Source: Pinguiococcus pyrenoidosus (taxonomy: Eukaryota; Sar; Pinguiophyceae; Pinguiochrysidales; Pinguiochrysidaceae). From it: a stretch of DNA of 64,000 bases. Location: positions 41,627-105,626 of the forward strand of contig JAAMXY010001026.1 in NCBI GenBank assembly GCA_019677205.1, in the 5' to 3' direction. Shown in pieces: positions 51,363 to 62,454 of the stretch; within the stretch, counting starts at the first letter, position 1, and each line of letters starts with the position of its first letter. A model generated the notes under the pieces. The model searched no databases, was not told where the DNA came from, and worked only from the letters and a program-made list of their open reading frames with translations. The position numbers and the translations under genes were made by a program.

Positions 51363-54300
51363 CTACATCTGCACCATTCTCGTGAAGTGCTGGTTGAAGT
51401 CGAGCCTCAGGACCAGTTCTCGGGCGTCATTTCGGTCTAGCAGTCGGAAGAGATGCTCGCACTCCAGCTCGAAGTCCCTCTTGACCCCAAGGATGAATCC
51501 TCGCGACAAGAGGTCCACGTTGAGGATCTGCCGCTGCTCCTCATGCACAGACCGAGCTGCGGCGTCGTCTCCCTCCGACTGCAACCTGGACGACGGCTCG
51601 GTGGCGGCGGCGGACACGTGAAAGCAGAACTTCTGCGCCAACTTCAGGGTGCGGCATATGGCGTCTGCGATCGCACCGTTGTCAATGTACATCCTCCTTT
51701 TCAGACTCAGCCAGCACGAGACGTGCGCTCGCTTGAGCTCTTCGAAGTTCTTCTTTTGCATCATGATGGACTGCAGTGCCGCAAACTCTGCTTCGATTAC
51801 GTCCACTTGGAAGTGGTAGATCAGGGCGCGGACGAAGAAGGCCATGTCAGCGCGGACGCCGAAAAGCTGATCGAGGAAGCCGGTCCGGTACGGCACCGCC
51901 TTCGCGGACGACGAACGACCTCCTGTCGCCGGCAAGCTCGGGCTCTTGGGTGGCCTGCTCCGCCCCTTCGCCGGCGCCGGCCTGCCCTTGCCATACACAT
52001 TGGCCTTCCCTCTCCTACTGCTAGTTGACTGGCCTTTCCGCGTCGAGTTCAGCATGAGATACGTCTGCTCCAGGTGATAGTTCGTCCGCATCAGATGCCA
52101 CACCCGTTGGAAGATCCTCTCGTAGACGCGCTTGGACTCCTTTGTAAGGATCAGCACGCTTGGCCACCCAGACGGGAGGCTTAGACTGAGCCGATTCCAA
52201 GCCAGCCAGGAGCAGAAGTCTGCGCTCTTCGACGGAGCAGGCCCGCGGGCGGACGACAACTGCGGGGAGCTGCTCCTTGGGGAGGCCGTGTCCCCCAGGG
52301 GCACGTTGGAGAGCGCGTGCGTTTCCAAAGGCACGTGCAGGCCCCAGCTGGACACCTCGAGATTGAGCTCTTCGACTTGCTGGCTCAGAAGCCCAGCGCT
52401 TAGACCCGCGTACGCTCCGCCGAGGTCGAAGTTGACCAACTGATGAAGCGGAGTCAGAAGCTCGACCACTGGATCTGACAGCCCCGCAGCACCGAGCGCA
52501 GCGGAGGACAGTGGGCAGCAGTGGTCCGAGCATATGCACGCATCCTCTTCCGCATGGCTCGCCAGCGGTGGATGGAGCTCGTGGACGAACACCTGCAGCG
52601 CATGGGAGGTCGAACGGCTCGACGAGGCTTCTAGCAAGCCGTAGCGGACGACGAGTCGTAAGACGAGCTGCTCGACCCGCGGGGACTCGTCCGCCGATTG
52701 CTCTTCCCTCGCCGAGAGGCCCGCTAGCCAGTTCGCCTTCGTCGTTGCCGACGCGAGGACCCTCTCAAGGACTTGAGGGCCCTTCTGGCTCGACGACGTC
52801 ACCGATATGGAGATCTCATCACCCTGCTCGCCATGGTTGGGCGACACGCAGACCGCTAGGACTCCCGGAAGCTCCCCGACTCCATTCCCTTTTCCGATCC
52901 AGGAGGATTTCTGGCTCTGCAGAGCCCACGCTGCACCCCAATGGCCGGTCGCGCGATCCTCAGACTGCGTCCGGACGAATCGGAACTGCACACAGCTTGT
53001 GAAGCCGTCCCGCACGGCGAATCTCTCCCTCGTCCACACCGCGCTCACCCCGTGCCTTTGCGCCCTTGAAGTCGTCCCGTACCAATCAGCATCCGTCTGC
53101 TGGCCTGCTTGCCCAGGCACTCCGGAAAGCAGCACGAGTGCCCCCGGTGTTCTGCCGCCCAGCGCATCCGTAGGGGCCTCGCCGTTGAGTCCCAAGGCTT
53201 CGGCGTCCTCAAGGAGATCGTCCAATCCATCCGCAGGCGTCGTAAGCGACGAGTTCAGCTTCGCAGCATCGCCCACTAGCTTGAGCTCTCCAACTCGCTG
53301 CGTGCCCGAGAATGTCGTATGCTGCGGAGCATCGCCATCAAAAGATGCACCCTCGCGAAAGCTCTCGTGCAGCATAGACGCATTGGCCGACGGCACCACG
53401 GCGAGGCGATGAAATCCTATAAAAGGGAAGGGGGGTGAGGGGTTGCTGTGCTGTGAGGTGGAATCCTTCCACAGAATGCATCCATTTCGGAAGTTACCTC
53501 CGAAGTGGTTCAGCCTTGGGATGCTCAATCGGATCGAGGGCTGCGGTAGGCTTCTCGAGGCTCTCAGAGGGTCGCAGGACGCAAGGGCCTGCCGAAAGGA
53601 GCGCGTGGTGTCCTCCATGACCTTGGCGGGATCCACGTGCAGGATTGCCGCCCTCTGCATGGCAGCCTCTGTCTGGTGGAGGAACTGGGTCCAGAGCTCG
53701 CCACTGCCTCCTAGCTGGACCAAGCGGATCTGACTGAAATGCTCGAGGAGGTTCCCACGGGTCAAGGTTAGCACGGCAAGCTTGTCAGTCACGCTTTGGT
53801 GGATCGCCGCTACCGTGCTTTCCAGGATGTTCCGCGCTCCCCTTTGCTTGTCAAAGGCTGCAGGCCCTCCGGAGCTTCGCTGCACCCCTTTGCCCGGCTG
53901 CCCTTCGATGCTGCTGATGCCAATGGTTTCGGCCTTCTTCGCGCGAAAGTGGATGCCTTCGACGGTCTGGGCATTCTCAGTGTTTCCGGCATCTCGGGTA
54001 TTTTCGATGTCATCCACGTTTTCGAGATCCTTGGCCCCTTCAGCGCCCTCTGCATCATCGGCAGGCCCTTCGAGGCCAACGCAGGAGCGAAGATCCTGGG
54101 AGAACCTTCTCATTTCCGCGTCCGTGATGGTGAGGAAGTCGGCATCCACGGTGGCGTCTCCGCTGCCAGTGCATCCGTCTCCTCCCGCCATCAAGGCCCC
54201 CTTCGAGCGACGCAGGGCGCGCACCGCCTTGCCGATAAAGAGAATCTGGGATGCGACCTCCAGAGACATCTTCAAGGCACGCGAGAGGTAGGTAAGCCAA

Positions 54301-55137
54301 AGCTGAGACGGCACGAGCAGAGGGACATCCGACGCTACGCACCATTGCCCTTGGGATCATGTCAAGCCGCAGGAGGAAGGAGTTGTGCCACTCCGCTTCC
54401 TCCTCTATGAATCGGGAGTGCATCTCTCCGGGTCGGGCGCCCACGTGGCCGCTCTCGGCCATCGAAAGCTTCGCCCAGTCCGCGGCGGCCATCGCCACAC
54501 TCTGCCCCGGCTGCATTTGCGGCAGGCCAAGATGCTGCACGAGGAACTCGTTGTAGGGATCGAGCAGAACGCCATGCAGCAGCCAGCTCTCCAACTGGCG
54601 CACCAGCACGAAGCGACACTTGTCCAGCACTCGCCTTAGGCAGCGCTTCACAAAGGGAACGCCGGTCACGGCGGCCGTCTCGAGCTCGTCCAGCAGCTTC
54701 CCGCCACGCAGCTTCCGCGCCTCCACGGCCGCACACACGCTGTCGAGGGTCGGGAACAGGAGCAAGTAGTCCCGAAGCCTCGCGAACGCGTGCGCCAGCG
54801 GCAGGTTCGGGTCGCTGCAGTAGTCCGTCTCCAACGCCACCACTTCTCGACGAAAGCCCAGCAGCACATCGTCCACCGCGTCTCCGAGCGCAAAGACCAC
54901 CAGGCCTGGCGCAGCTGAGGACTCCTCTCCATGGGTCCCATCTCGCTTGTCCGCGACGCGCGCGCAGAAGCGCTGGAGCGCTTTGGTATAGGAGCCCAGA
55001 TACACCAGGCGGTCCACCGCGCTGCGCTCGGCGCGCGTGAGGAAGCGCACCTGCGGGTGCACGCGGAAGATGCCGCAGTCGTCGATGATCACGTCCCCGG
55101 TGTAGCCGAGGAGCGCCAAAAGCACCTCATGATGCAT
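51363..55137 (-). CDS. Gamma-tubulin complex component 4-like protein (GCP4), three exons
   Basis: Subunit of the gamma-tubulin ring complex that nucleates microtubules. Minus-strand exons 55137-54343, 54302-53498 and 53416-51363, separated by a 40-bp and an 81-bp intron, give 1,217 residues. The start MHHEVLLALLGYTGDV matches the GCP4 opening (MLHELLLALSGYPG), hence ATG 55137 over an in-frame ATG at 55218. The N-terminal GRIP1-like part includes LRDYLLLFPTL, ESWLLHGVLLDPYNEF and, across the 40-bp intron, LRLDMIPRAM|LWLTYLSRAL leading to SQILFIGKAV. The C-terminal GRIP2 part contains FQRVWHLMRTNYHLEQTY, FFVRALIYHFQVDVIEAEF and ends LVLRLDFNQHF. It is nearly twice the length of human GCP4; the extra sequence is low-complexity in the middle. 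Confidence 0.88.
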
Positions 55138-55545
55138 CTTCTCCGGCTGCAAATTTGAGTGGAAAAGCGCGGGAAGTTCCCACACATCGGTCGCTTCTGT
55201 CCGGATGGACAGATGCAAGCCGACATCCCTGGGTATGGCAGAAAGGTACTAGGCTCAGGTACATTTGGCGCGGCGCCATTGGGCAGCTGGCTCACCAGCC
55301 TCACCATTCATTGGACTTTGATTTATCTTAGGCACCGCAGTGATAGGGAGCTTAAGGAGCAGTGAAAAACCATGTACCTTGAATACTGAACTACCCACCC
55401 GACGTTGGGGTACCTGCGAAGTTCGCGCCACAAGTTGCGTTTGTGCGGAACAGAATATCTGGCGTTTCTCCGCCGTCTGCAGTCATGCACCGCCGCGACG
55501 CGGCCACTGTGCTGTTGTAGGAGCTCGCCGAGCGTTTGGTGAAGG
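55138..55545. other. Divergent promoter region between GCP4-like and TrkH-like genes
   Basis: About 400 bp between start codons; no gene. The minus frame is open to 55218, so the GCP4-like start could be slightly further upstream. Confidence 0.55.
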
Positions 55546-57996
55546 ATGATGAGCGAAGAGAGCGCGGTGACGCCAGGACCTGCGGCGTCAAGCCTGCTGC
55601 CGGATCGGAACTTCCCGCCGGACAAGCCTCCGGCGACGCCGCCGCCGCCGCTGGTGCTGCCTTTCTCTCCGTGCCAGGACGACAGCACGAGCATGCAGGC
55701 GACGACGCGAGTGGCGCCGGCCTCGACGCTTCCCTTCCGCAGAATGGTGTTTCTGTGGCTCTGCGGCGTCTCGTTCTTGGGCGGCGTCGCGCTGTTTCTG
55801 GCCGAGCGCGGACACATGAACATCAGCTTCATCGACGCGGTGTTCCTGGGTGCGAACGCAGCCACGGCGTCCGGGCTGTCGCCAGTGGATGTGGCGCAGC
55901 TGTGCGCGCTGAGCAAGACGGTGCTCATCCTGGCCGTGCAGCTCGGCTCCAGCACGATGATCAGCCTGGTGCCGGTGTACATCCGCATGCAGAGCTTGCG
56001 GCCGCTGCTCCCTCTCGAGGGCGCTGCCTTTGATCTGCAGCGGTACCGCCGCGTGCCGCAGTGGCTGGTGGAGTACAAGGCCCTCGTCATCCTGCTGCGG
56101 ATCATGCTGGCGTACCAGGCCATCCTGTACCTGACGTTCTTCCTGGCCATCTACGCCTACGTCGCGTCCAGCCCGCACCTTGCGGAAATCGTGCGGGACG
56201 AGGCGGGTACGGGGCCCGCAGCCTTCTCCGCCTTCCACGTGCTCAGCGCGTACAACAATGCGGGCTTCTCGCTCCAGTCGACGAGCTTCTCCGCCTTCGA
56301 TGGCCAGCCCGGCCTGCTGTCCATCATCAGCTTGCTCTGCCTGCTCGGCAACGTGCTCCTGCCCATTGTGCTCCGGTGGATCCTGGTCGTGCTCAGCTTC
56401 CTGTCCAGCCGCAAGAGCAGCCGGAAGGTGTACTTCCGCTACCTGCTCCTGAACGGGCGAGACGTGTACAGCAACATCTTCGTGTCCCAGCAGACCTGGG
56501 TGCTCTTCATCACGCAGCTGATCCTCATCTGCACGCAGGTCAGCATCATCTGGGTCTCGTCCGCGGATTCCGAAGTCTACGAGGAGCACGGCTCGCGGAC
56601 GCGCTTTGCGCTCAGCTTCTTCCAGGCCGTCAACACGCGGCACGCCGGGCTCAAGGTGCTTGAGATCGCGAAGGAGGATCCCAGCGTGCTGGTGGTGTAC
56701 ATTCTGATGATGTTCCTCGCGCCGGTTCCCTTCATGCTCGTGCTCCGCTCGTCGACCAACGTGGCCTCCGGCAAGACGCGCGAAATGCTGAGCATGGAGG
56801 AGTCCCCGGGAGGGGCGCTCGTCTTCGACGGGCAGACGCTCGAGCCCGGCATGAGCTCGGTGATGACGGATGAGGAGCGGCAGCAGTCCCTGGGGATGGC
56901 GGGCCACTCGCTGCAGCGCAGCGTCGCCTCGGTGGAACGCATGCTCTTCGGCGACGAGGTGCACTCCACGCGGGCCGAGGGCTACTATCGCCTCCCGGAG
57001 GCCGGCGAAGACCAGAAAGACGGCGCGTCGCTCCTTCATGACGCGAACACCTCTGATCTCTCGTGGCACGACGGCCACCTCCTCAGCTCTCGCAGTATGG
57101 CGGATCTCGAGGCCACTCACCTACCTCGCGAGCGTCCCGCGTCGTACTATGGTGGAAGCACCCGGATGGTCAACGTGCGCATGTTGATGCGGCAGAAGCA
57201 GATCCAGGAGACCCAGAACCAGCTACGGCAGCGGATCAAGGCGGGCCGCTGGCGGGAGGAGGATTACTTGGTGGATACACGGGTACTCCTCATGGTCGCG
57301 TATCCGAACGAGAGGGTTCCCTACGCGACGCGCCTGACCGCCCGCGCCCGCGCGGTGATGTATCATCTTTTCCGCATCGCAGTGGGCTTCGCGAACAGCA
57401 TCGCTGCGCGGGACTTGGTCCTGCTCTGGTTCGCGTGGTACCTGATATGCGCGTCCGGTGGGAGAGGGAACGTCGCGTCGAGGCTGGAGAGCCAGTTCGC
57501 CGTCTTCTTCGAGATCGTCTCCGCGTACGGCAACGTCGGCCTCAGCCTTGGGTCGGACGATCCGGACAACCCCTACGCCAGCTTCAGCGCCGGCTTCTCG
57601 ACCTTCGGCAAGATCGTGATCATCGCGATCAGCATCCTCGGTGCCCTCCGCGGCCTTCCCCTGCACGTCGACAGCGTTCTCACGATCATGCATCCCCCGC
57701 CGCTGAGCGAGCTGCTTCGCGATCCGGAGACGGATTCCAGGTCCTCTCGCTCGTCGGTGGAGTTCACAGCCAGGGACCGCGGCTCGCCTGCGCGAAGCTG
57801 GAGCCTGATGCCCTTCTCCTTCTCCGCAAGTTGGCCGCAGCGTTGGGCTAGCACAGCATGCAGCGCACTCGGCTTCGATCGCCCCGGACCGGGAAGAGCC
57901 AGCGAAGGGCGTGCGGGAAAGCTCGGCGCGTCACCGCAGCCGCTACTGGAAGGGGAAGAGGCGCAGGGGGAGAGGGGATCCGAGCGCGAAGACTAA
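55546..57996 (+). CDS. TrkH/HKT/Ktr-type potassium transporter
   Basis: Cation uptake transporter of the SKT superfamily, plasma membrane. Single exon, 816 residues. A Pro-rich cytosolic N-terminus of about 65 residues precedes four membrane-pore-membrane units. The four filter loops read NAATASGLSP (about 104), SAYNNAGFSL (about 234), NTRHAGLKVL (about 364) and SAYGNVGLSL (about 660), each with the filter Gly. All-Gly filters are associated with K+ permeation, whereas a Ser in loop 1 marks Na+-selective HKT1. Between units 3 and 4 a hydrophilic loop of about 200 residues with charged segments may be regulatory. The start is the first of two adjacent ATGs at 55546. It converges with the unidentified gene at 58124. 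Confidence 0.92.
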   Translation: MMSEESAVTPGPAASSLLPDRNFPPDKPPATPPPPLVLPFSPCQDDSTSMQATTRVAPASTLPFRRMVFLWLCGVSFLGGVALFLAERGHMNISFIDAVFLGANAATASGLSPVDVAQLCALSKTVLILAVQLGSSTMISLVPVYIRMQSLRPLLPLEGAAFDLQRYRRVPQWLVEYKALVILLRIMLAYQAILYLTFFLAIYAYVASSPHLAEIVRDEAGTGPAAFSAFHVLSAYNNAGFSLQSTSFSAFDGQPGLLSIISLLCLLGNVLLPIVLRWILVVLSFLSSRKSSRKVYFRYLLLNGRDVYSNIFVSQQTWVLFITQLILICTQVSIIWVSSADSEVYEEHGSRTRFALSFFQAVNTRHAGLKVLEIAKEDPSVLVVYILMMFLAPVPFMLVLRSSTNVASGKTREMLSMEESPGGALVFDGQTLEPGMSSVMTDEERQQSLGMAGHSLQRSVASVERMLFGDEVHSTRAEGYYRLPEAGEDQKDGASLLHDANTSDLSWHDGHLLSSRSMADLEATHLPRERPASYYGGSTRMVNVRMLMRQKQIQETQNQLRQRIKAGRWREEDYLVDTRVLLMVAYPNERVPYATRLTARARAVMYHLFRIAVGFANSIAARDLVLLWFAWYLICASGGRGNVASRLESQFAVFFEIVSAYGNVGLSLGSDDPDNPYASFSAGFSTFGKIVIIAISILGALRGLPLHVDSVLTIMHPPPLSELLRDPETDSRSSRSSVEFTARDRGSPARSWSLMPFSFSASWPQRWASTACSALGFDRPGPGRASEGRAGKLGASPQPLLEGEEAQGERGSERED

Positions 57997-58123
57997 GGTT
58001 GCGGGCGTCCCGCGAGACTGACAAGGAAGGAGGCTCCGGAAGGAAGGCTAGCTGCCGGTTCGAAGTTGTTCATCGTAGCCCACACCGAAGTAGGAAGGAA
58101 TCTAGGCAAGCTTTGGTAGGGAT

Positions 58124-59435
58124 CTAAACAAGCGAATTCTTCAGCCTCTCCTCAAACGCACTCTGCATACTCTGCTCCTTCGTCAAAGCCACCTGGAGCT
58201 GTTGAAGCTCATCGCCACCGTTCTCGTCCGCGGCAGGGCCTTCATCGCCGGGGCTCTTCTCGGGCACGTCGACGGTAGGCGAGCTTCTCAAGTCGTCGGA
58301 GCTGCGCCGCGTCGATTCGTGCCGCCGTCGCGTCAACAGCGCGTCATCAATCACGGCTTCGAGTCGCTTCTCCGCATCACTTGCCGGTGACTGGACCGCC
58401 GGGTTGAAGGAGAAGCGCACCGGCGCCTTGCCCGAGCTCTGCGTCGCCGACGCGGACTTTTCGCTGTCTGCTGTATGGTGGCTTTCCGTTCTTCTTGAGC
58501 TTGTGAGCGAGAAGGAGAACGCCACCGGCGCCGGTCCCGCGGCTTTCTCCTTTCGCTGCTTGTCCCGAGCACGCATGGCCTCTTCATATCGTTTCCTCAG
58601 CTCCGCCGTGCTACGAGGCAGCTTTATGCCAGCTTCCTTCGCGCTTCTCTTCATGTCGGCGTCTGGACTCAACAATTTCTCTCCGGGAGACACTAGCTGC
58701 AGGAACTTCACCGCCCACTCGGGATCGTCTTCCTCGGCTGACGGCTCGTCGACTCGTGAAGCACGCGCCCCGGCGCTGGCTTTCGGAGACGTGGGCGGAT
58801 CTTCTCGGAGCACGACGGTGTGACTGAATCGGGCCAGCTTGGGCGGGCCGCCGGGCGCAAGGACCCACGGAGTCACAAGGCCCGTCCCACGCAACTTGGT
58901 CGGGAGAGGGATCATCTGCTCGATGGCCGTGGACACTCGGCTGTCGACGCCTGGTTTACTCCGCTTCGGAATTCCGAACGTGGTCTTCACGGGCCCTCCA
59001 AAGCCCCAGGCGCTCTTGGCAACACTTTTCACAGCCTGGCGCTTCGGCTTCGGAGCCGAAGCCTCGACACTATCTCCGCCTTCCGCCCTTTCCCCACTTT
59101 CCGCACTGTCCGCCGCCCTCTCGCGCTTCTTGGAGTCCTTGCCGCCTGGCGTCAGCGAGATCCGCTTCAACACTTTGGCGCCTGGCTCCGAAGAGAACTC
59201 TCCGGCGTTGCCATCGTCCGCGGTGCCTGGCTTGCGCTTGCCGGCACTTTCTGTGGCGTCCGCTGCCCCTTCGGGTTCGGGAGCGGTGGCCTTGGGGGAC
59301 TTCCACAGGACTTTCGGAGCTGAGGTGCCACAGGTTAATCTCAGAACTGCACGTGCTGAGTAGATACCTCCGTTGTCGAGCTTTACCTGGAGGCTTACTG
59401 CGAGGGGTGTCGGGAGTCGAGGTGGACTCGTCCAT
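58124..59435 (-). CDS. Unidentified, probably nuclear, Ser/Pro-rich protein, two exons
   Basis: Family not recognised. Exons 59435-59387 and 59319-58124 (67-bp intron, phase 1) give 414 residues starting MDESTSTPDTPRSKPP. Splicing out 59320-59386 joins two stretches with the same Pro/Ser/Thr and Ser-Pro/Thr-Pro character, suggesting kinase-regulated sites. Basic clusters (GKRKPG, KPKRQ) could be nuclear localisation signals. A more ordered segment near residues 215-290 reads AVKFLQLVSPGEKLLSPD and STAELRKRYEEAMRARDKQ (helical). Two phrases, VAFSFSL and VRFSFNP, are related to each other. The C-terminus is a helix with Gln/Leu. It might be a cell-cycle or chromatin protein, but nothing proves it. 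Confidence 0.65.
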
Positions 59436-60246
59436 TTCTGCCCTCCCGCACTGACGAATGCCTTTCCCGCCTGCGGATTCGACGACTGTCGCGCGGCGCC
59501 GTTGCAGCTGGCGCCACTCACACACTCCCAACACGAACACCACAAGCACCCAAGCGATGCCTCGGGGCCTTCGACCTTTACAAGCGGAGCAGTAGTTGGG
59601 GGCGCGCGGAAGATAGCTTCTGCGCAAATCATCTGCACGGAACTGTCATGCCGCATCAATCCCAATTCATCTATGTTTCGCGTCGACACAGATTATACTG
59701 TAGAGACAGTCCTCTGCAGTCCGCCTCATCACAGCACTCAAAATTAAAAGCGAAGTCTGGAAAGGACAGTATCGATAGCGCCCGATGTACGGGGCGACGT
59801 GACAGATCTCGAAAGCGGGACAGATCTCGAAAGCGTGACAGATCTCGAAAGCTCGCGAGGGAACAAGGGACGGACAACGAAAACGCGCGCATCGGCGGCG
59901 GCGCCTTTTTTTCGGGCGGAACGCAACCGAAATCGCGGGATTTCCTTCAGTCGCGGCTCTCGTTCGCTCCTTTTGGAGGGCGTTCATTCTGGTTCTCTGC
60001 AGCGCTGGAGGCTGGGAGCGACTGGCCTTCATCTGCTTTCGTTCGCGAGGGCAGCGTTGGTTCCGAAGCGCTGGCGTTGGGATGTGCTGAGCTTCGGCGG
60101 CTGTAGCATACGATTCTATGCGAGCGCCGCTCGCGCTGTTCATCCAAAGTCTCTTCGCGACGTCTGCGTGGCCTCGGACGACCGCGCGGTCCACAGGGAA
60201 GGCACTGTTGGCGTCCAAAGTGCCGCGAAGTTCGTCCCAGCTGCGA
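59436..60246. other. Divergent intergenic region with an 18-bp triplicated repeat
   Basis: No gene clearly supported. It contains three 18-bp copies at 59800-59853. The frame of the downstream gene is open back to an ATG at 60118, which would add 43 residues resembling a targeting peptide. Confidence 0.55.
59800..59853. repeat. Three tandem copies of an 18-bp unit
   Basis: Copies of GACAGATCTCGAAAGCG plus one variable base start at 59800, 59818 and 59836. Each has an AGATCT palindrome. They lie between two divergent genes. Confidence 0.92.
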
Positions 60247-62454
60247 ATGGCCGCCTCAGCCGCTGACGACGCGCTCAAAGCAGCTCTGGTACAGACCTTC
60301 TGTGGCCACAGCTCTCTTTCTCTTGCTTTCCTCATCGTCGTCTGCCCGTCAGCGAGACGGCCTCGCAGAGCTGTACGAGAGGGGAGAAGTTCGCACGGTC
60401 ATGGCGACCACGGGCGCCGGGGGCTCTGCGGCCGGGATGGTACGTCTTGCTTTCTGCAGGCCGGTAAGGGCCAGCGACAGCCACTGATGTGATTCTCATT
60501 TTCTGCCTTTTTGTGCCTTTTGTGCCTTTTTGTGCCTTTTGTGCTTTTTGTGCTTTTTGTGCTTTTTGTGCTTTTTGTGCTTTTTGTGCTGGTGGGGATA
60601 GCTGCTTGGCCTGCCGGGGGCGTCGTCCACGCTGCTGGAGTTCGTCGTTCCCTACATGCGGGAGGCATCGATGGACTTCGTCACGAAGGCGATTCCTGAG
60701 GCGACCCTGGCGGCGGGCGAGCCGCTGCCTTTCGAAGCCGAGGACTTCAAGTTCTGCAGTTTTGAGATGGCGGCGCTCATGGCGAGATCTGCCCTCTACA
60801 AGGTGAGACGCCTGAGAATGCTGTCGACTGCAAGGCGCAAGGCGCAAGGCGCAAGGTGCAAGGCGCAAGATGCAAGATGCAGGGCGAAGCTGACGCTGCC
60901 GCTTGTATTGTATTTCCGCTGCTGTTTGTATTTCCGCTTCCGCTTCCACTCTCTGGCTCTGTCGATGGCAGGCAGTGAACCACGAGGTTTCGTCGCGGAC
61001 GGGATCTCGGGACTCTCTTGCCAGTGTTCTCCAGAGCGGCTCGAAGCAATGCAATGGGACCATGCGGACGATCGTTGGCATAGGGTGCGCGGCCGCTGTC
61101 ACCTCCAACGGTCGCCGCGGGGAGAACCAGGCGTTCGTGGTGGCCCTCACGCTGTCTTCAGAGGGCCTGCGTGTCAAAAGATGGCACCTAAAGATGGGTA
61201 CGACTCTCGGCATTTTGCTGGGTTGGCTGAACTGGGAGGCACCACTCACAAATGAACCCTTCCCTTGCCCTTCCCCCTTGTCTGTTTTGGGAAAAACGTT
61301 GGGTGCGCCTAGAGAAAGGGCTGCGAACACGCGCACAAGAGGAGTCTCTCGTTGGATCTTTGCTCGTCACGGTCCTTTTGCATTGCGCGCAAGGGGGCGA
61401 ACGGTCAGCACCGCACATGGAGGGGTGGGAAGCGGCGCTTGGACAGGAAGATCGTCTGGAATTTTCAGACGAGTCCAGCGAAACAGAGGATGCGGATGCC
61501 TCCAGAGCGTCCGAGCTCTGGAATGGCATTCCGAAGGTCTTGGAGGGAAAGGCGTCCCACGCGATCGTCCTTCCCGGGGGCAACCGAAGCATAGACCTGG
61601 CCGCCATGCCGCTGCCTTGCAAGTGCCTGGTGTTCCCCGGGAGCTTCAATCCGCTACACGTAAGTCAATGCTGCGAGAAAGAAGGCGCGGGGCTTGGCAT
61701 CAAGCCGCTGATCGTGTACATACGCTGAAGGGAGGGCATGTACGCATGGCGGAGGCGGCCGTCTCCCGTTGGATGGCAGAGAAGAAGCAAGTGCTGCCGA
61801 TCTTGTACGAAATCACCGCCTTCAACGCCGACAAGGGGGCCATTCCGCTGGAGACGGTCCAGAGACGCGTTGAACAGTTCTCAGCTGCAGTTGCAGCAGA
61901 GGAGGACAGCGACGCGGCGGAATCCATCCGCGTCGGCCCAGAGAAAGTGCGCGCCGCCGTCGCAGTGACCTCCGTGCCGCTCTTCAGCCAGAAGGCGGAG
62001 CTCTTTCCAGGATCCGTGTTCTTGGTCGGAGCCGACACCGCCAAGCGAATCGTCGACCCAAAGTGAGGCTCTGGGTCTTTGCCTCGGCTGCCACGGAACC
62101 GCCGGGCTGACCGCTCACTCCACGTTCCAGGTATTACGGAGACGACCATGAGAACATGGTGGCCGCCATTGCGGAGCTGTATGCGAAGGGCTGCTCCTTC
62201 ATCGTGGGCGGAAGAACCACGGGCAACGGAAGGTACTGTAGCGTCGCGCCCTTGCGGCTTCAGAATGCTCCCAACCACTTCCACAGATGTGTAACGTTTG
62301 CGCATGCCTCAGTTTTGAACTCGCCGAAGACGTGCTTGATGACGCGGCCCTCCCGAGGCATCTCCGCGAGATGTTCTGGACGTTGAGCGAGGACGAGTTT
62401 CGGGTAGACGTGTCGTCCACCGAGCTTCGCAATGCGCAGACACCAGCTGTGTGA
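60247..62454 (+). CDS. CinA-like/nucleotidylyltransferase fusion protein (plant-type), eight exons
   Basis: Cytidylyltransferase-like superfamily protein resembling the plant protein encoded by Arabidopsis At2g01220; exact substrate unknown, a pyridine-nucleotide link is possible. Phased exons: 60247-60288, 60353-60439, 60602-60802, 60972-61197, 61394-61659, 61731-62062, 62131-62232 and 62313-62454 (465 residues). The N-terminal half is CinA-C-like (TTGAGGSAAGM, LLGLPGASSTLLEFVVPY, TIVGIGCAAAVTS). The C-terminal half has the HxGH nucleotide-binding motif made by splicing (FPGSFNPLH|GGHVRMAEAA), then AELFPGSVFLVGADTAKRI and the ISST-like FRVDVSSTELRN. An upstream in-frame ATG at 60118 may add a presequence. 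It converges with uS5. Confidence 0.87.
60505..60591. repeat. GTGCTTTTT decamer/nonamer tandem repeat in intron 2
   Basis: About nine copies of (T)GTGCxTTTT, degenerate then perfect towards the 3' end, forming the polypyrimidine-rich part of the intron 60440-60601 just before its GGATAG acceptor. Confidence 0.9.
60831..60886. repeat. CAAGGCG heptamer array in intron 3
   Basis: Eight tandem heptamers, CAAGGCG with variants CAAGGTG, CAAGATG and CAGGGCG, near the donor end of the intron 60803-60971. Confidence 0.9.

Noticed and set aside
55588-57120. 510-codon minus-strand frame over the TrkH-like gene
   Set aside because: Shadow; the plus strand has four canonical pore loops.
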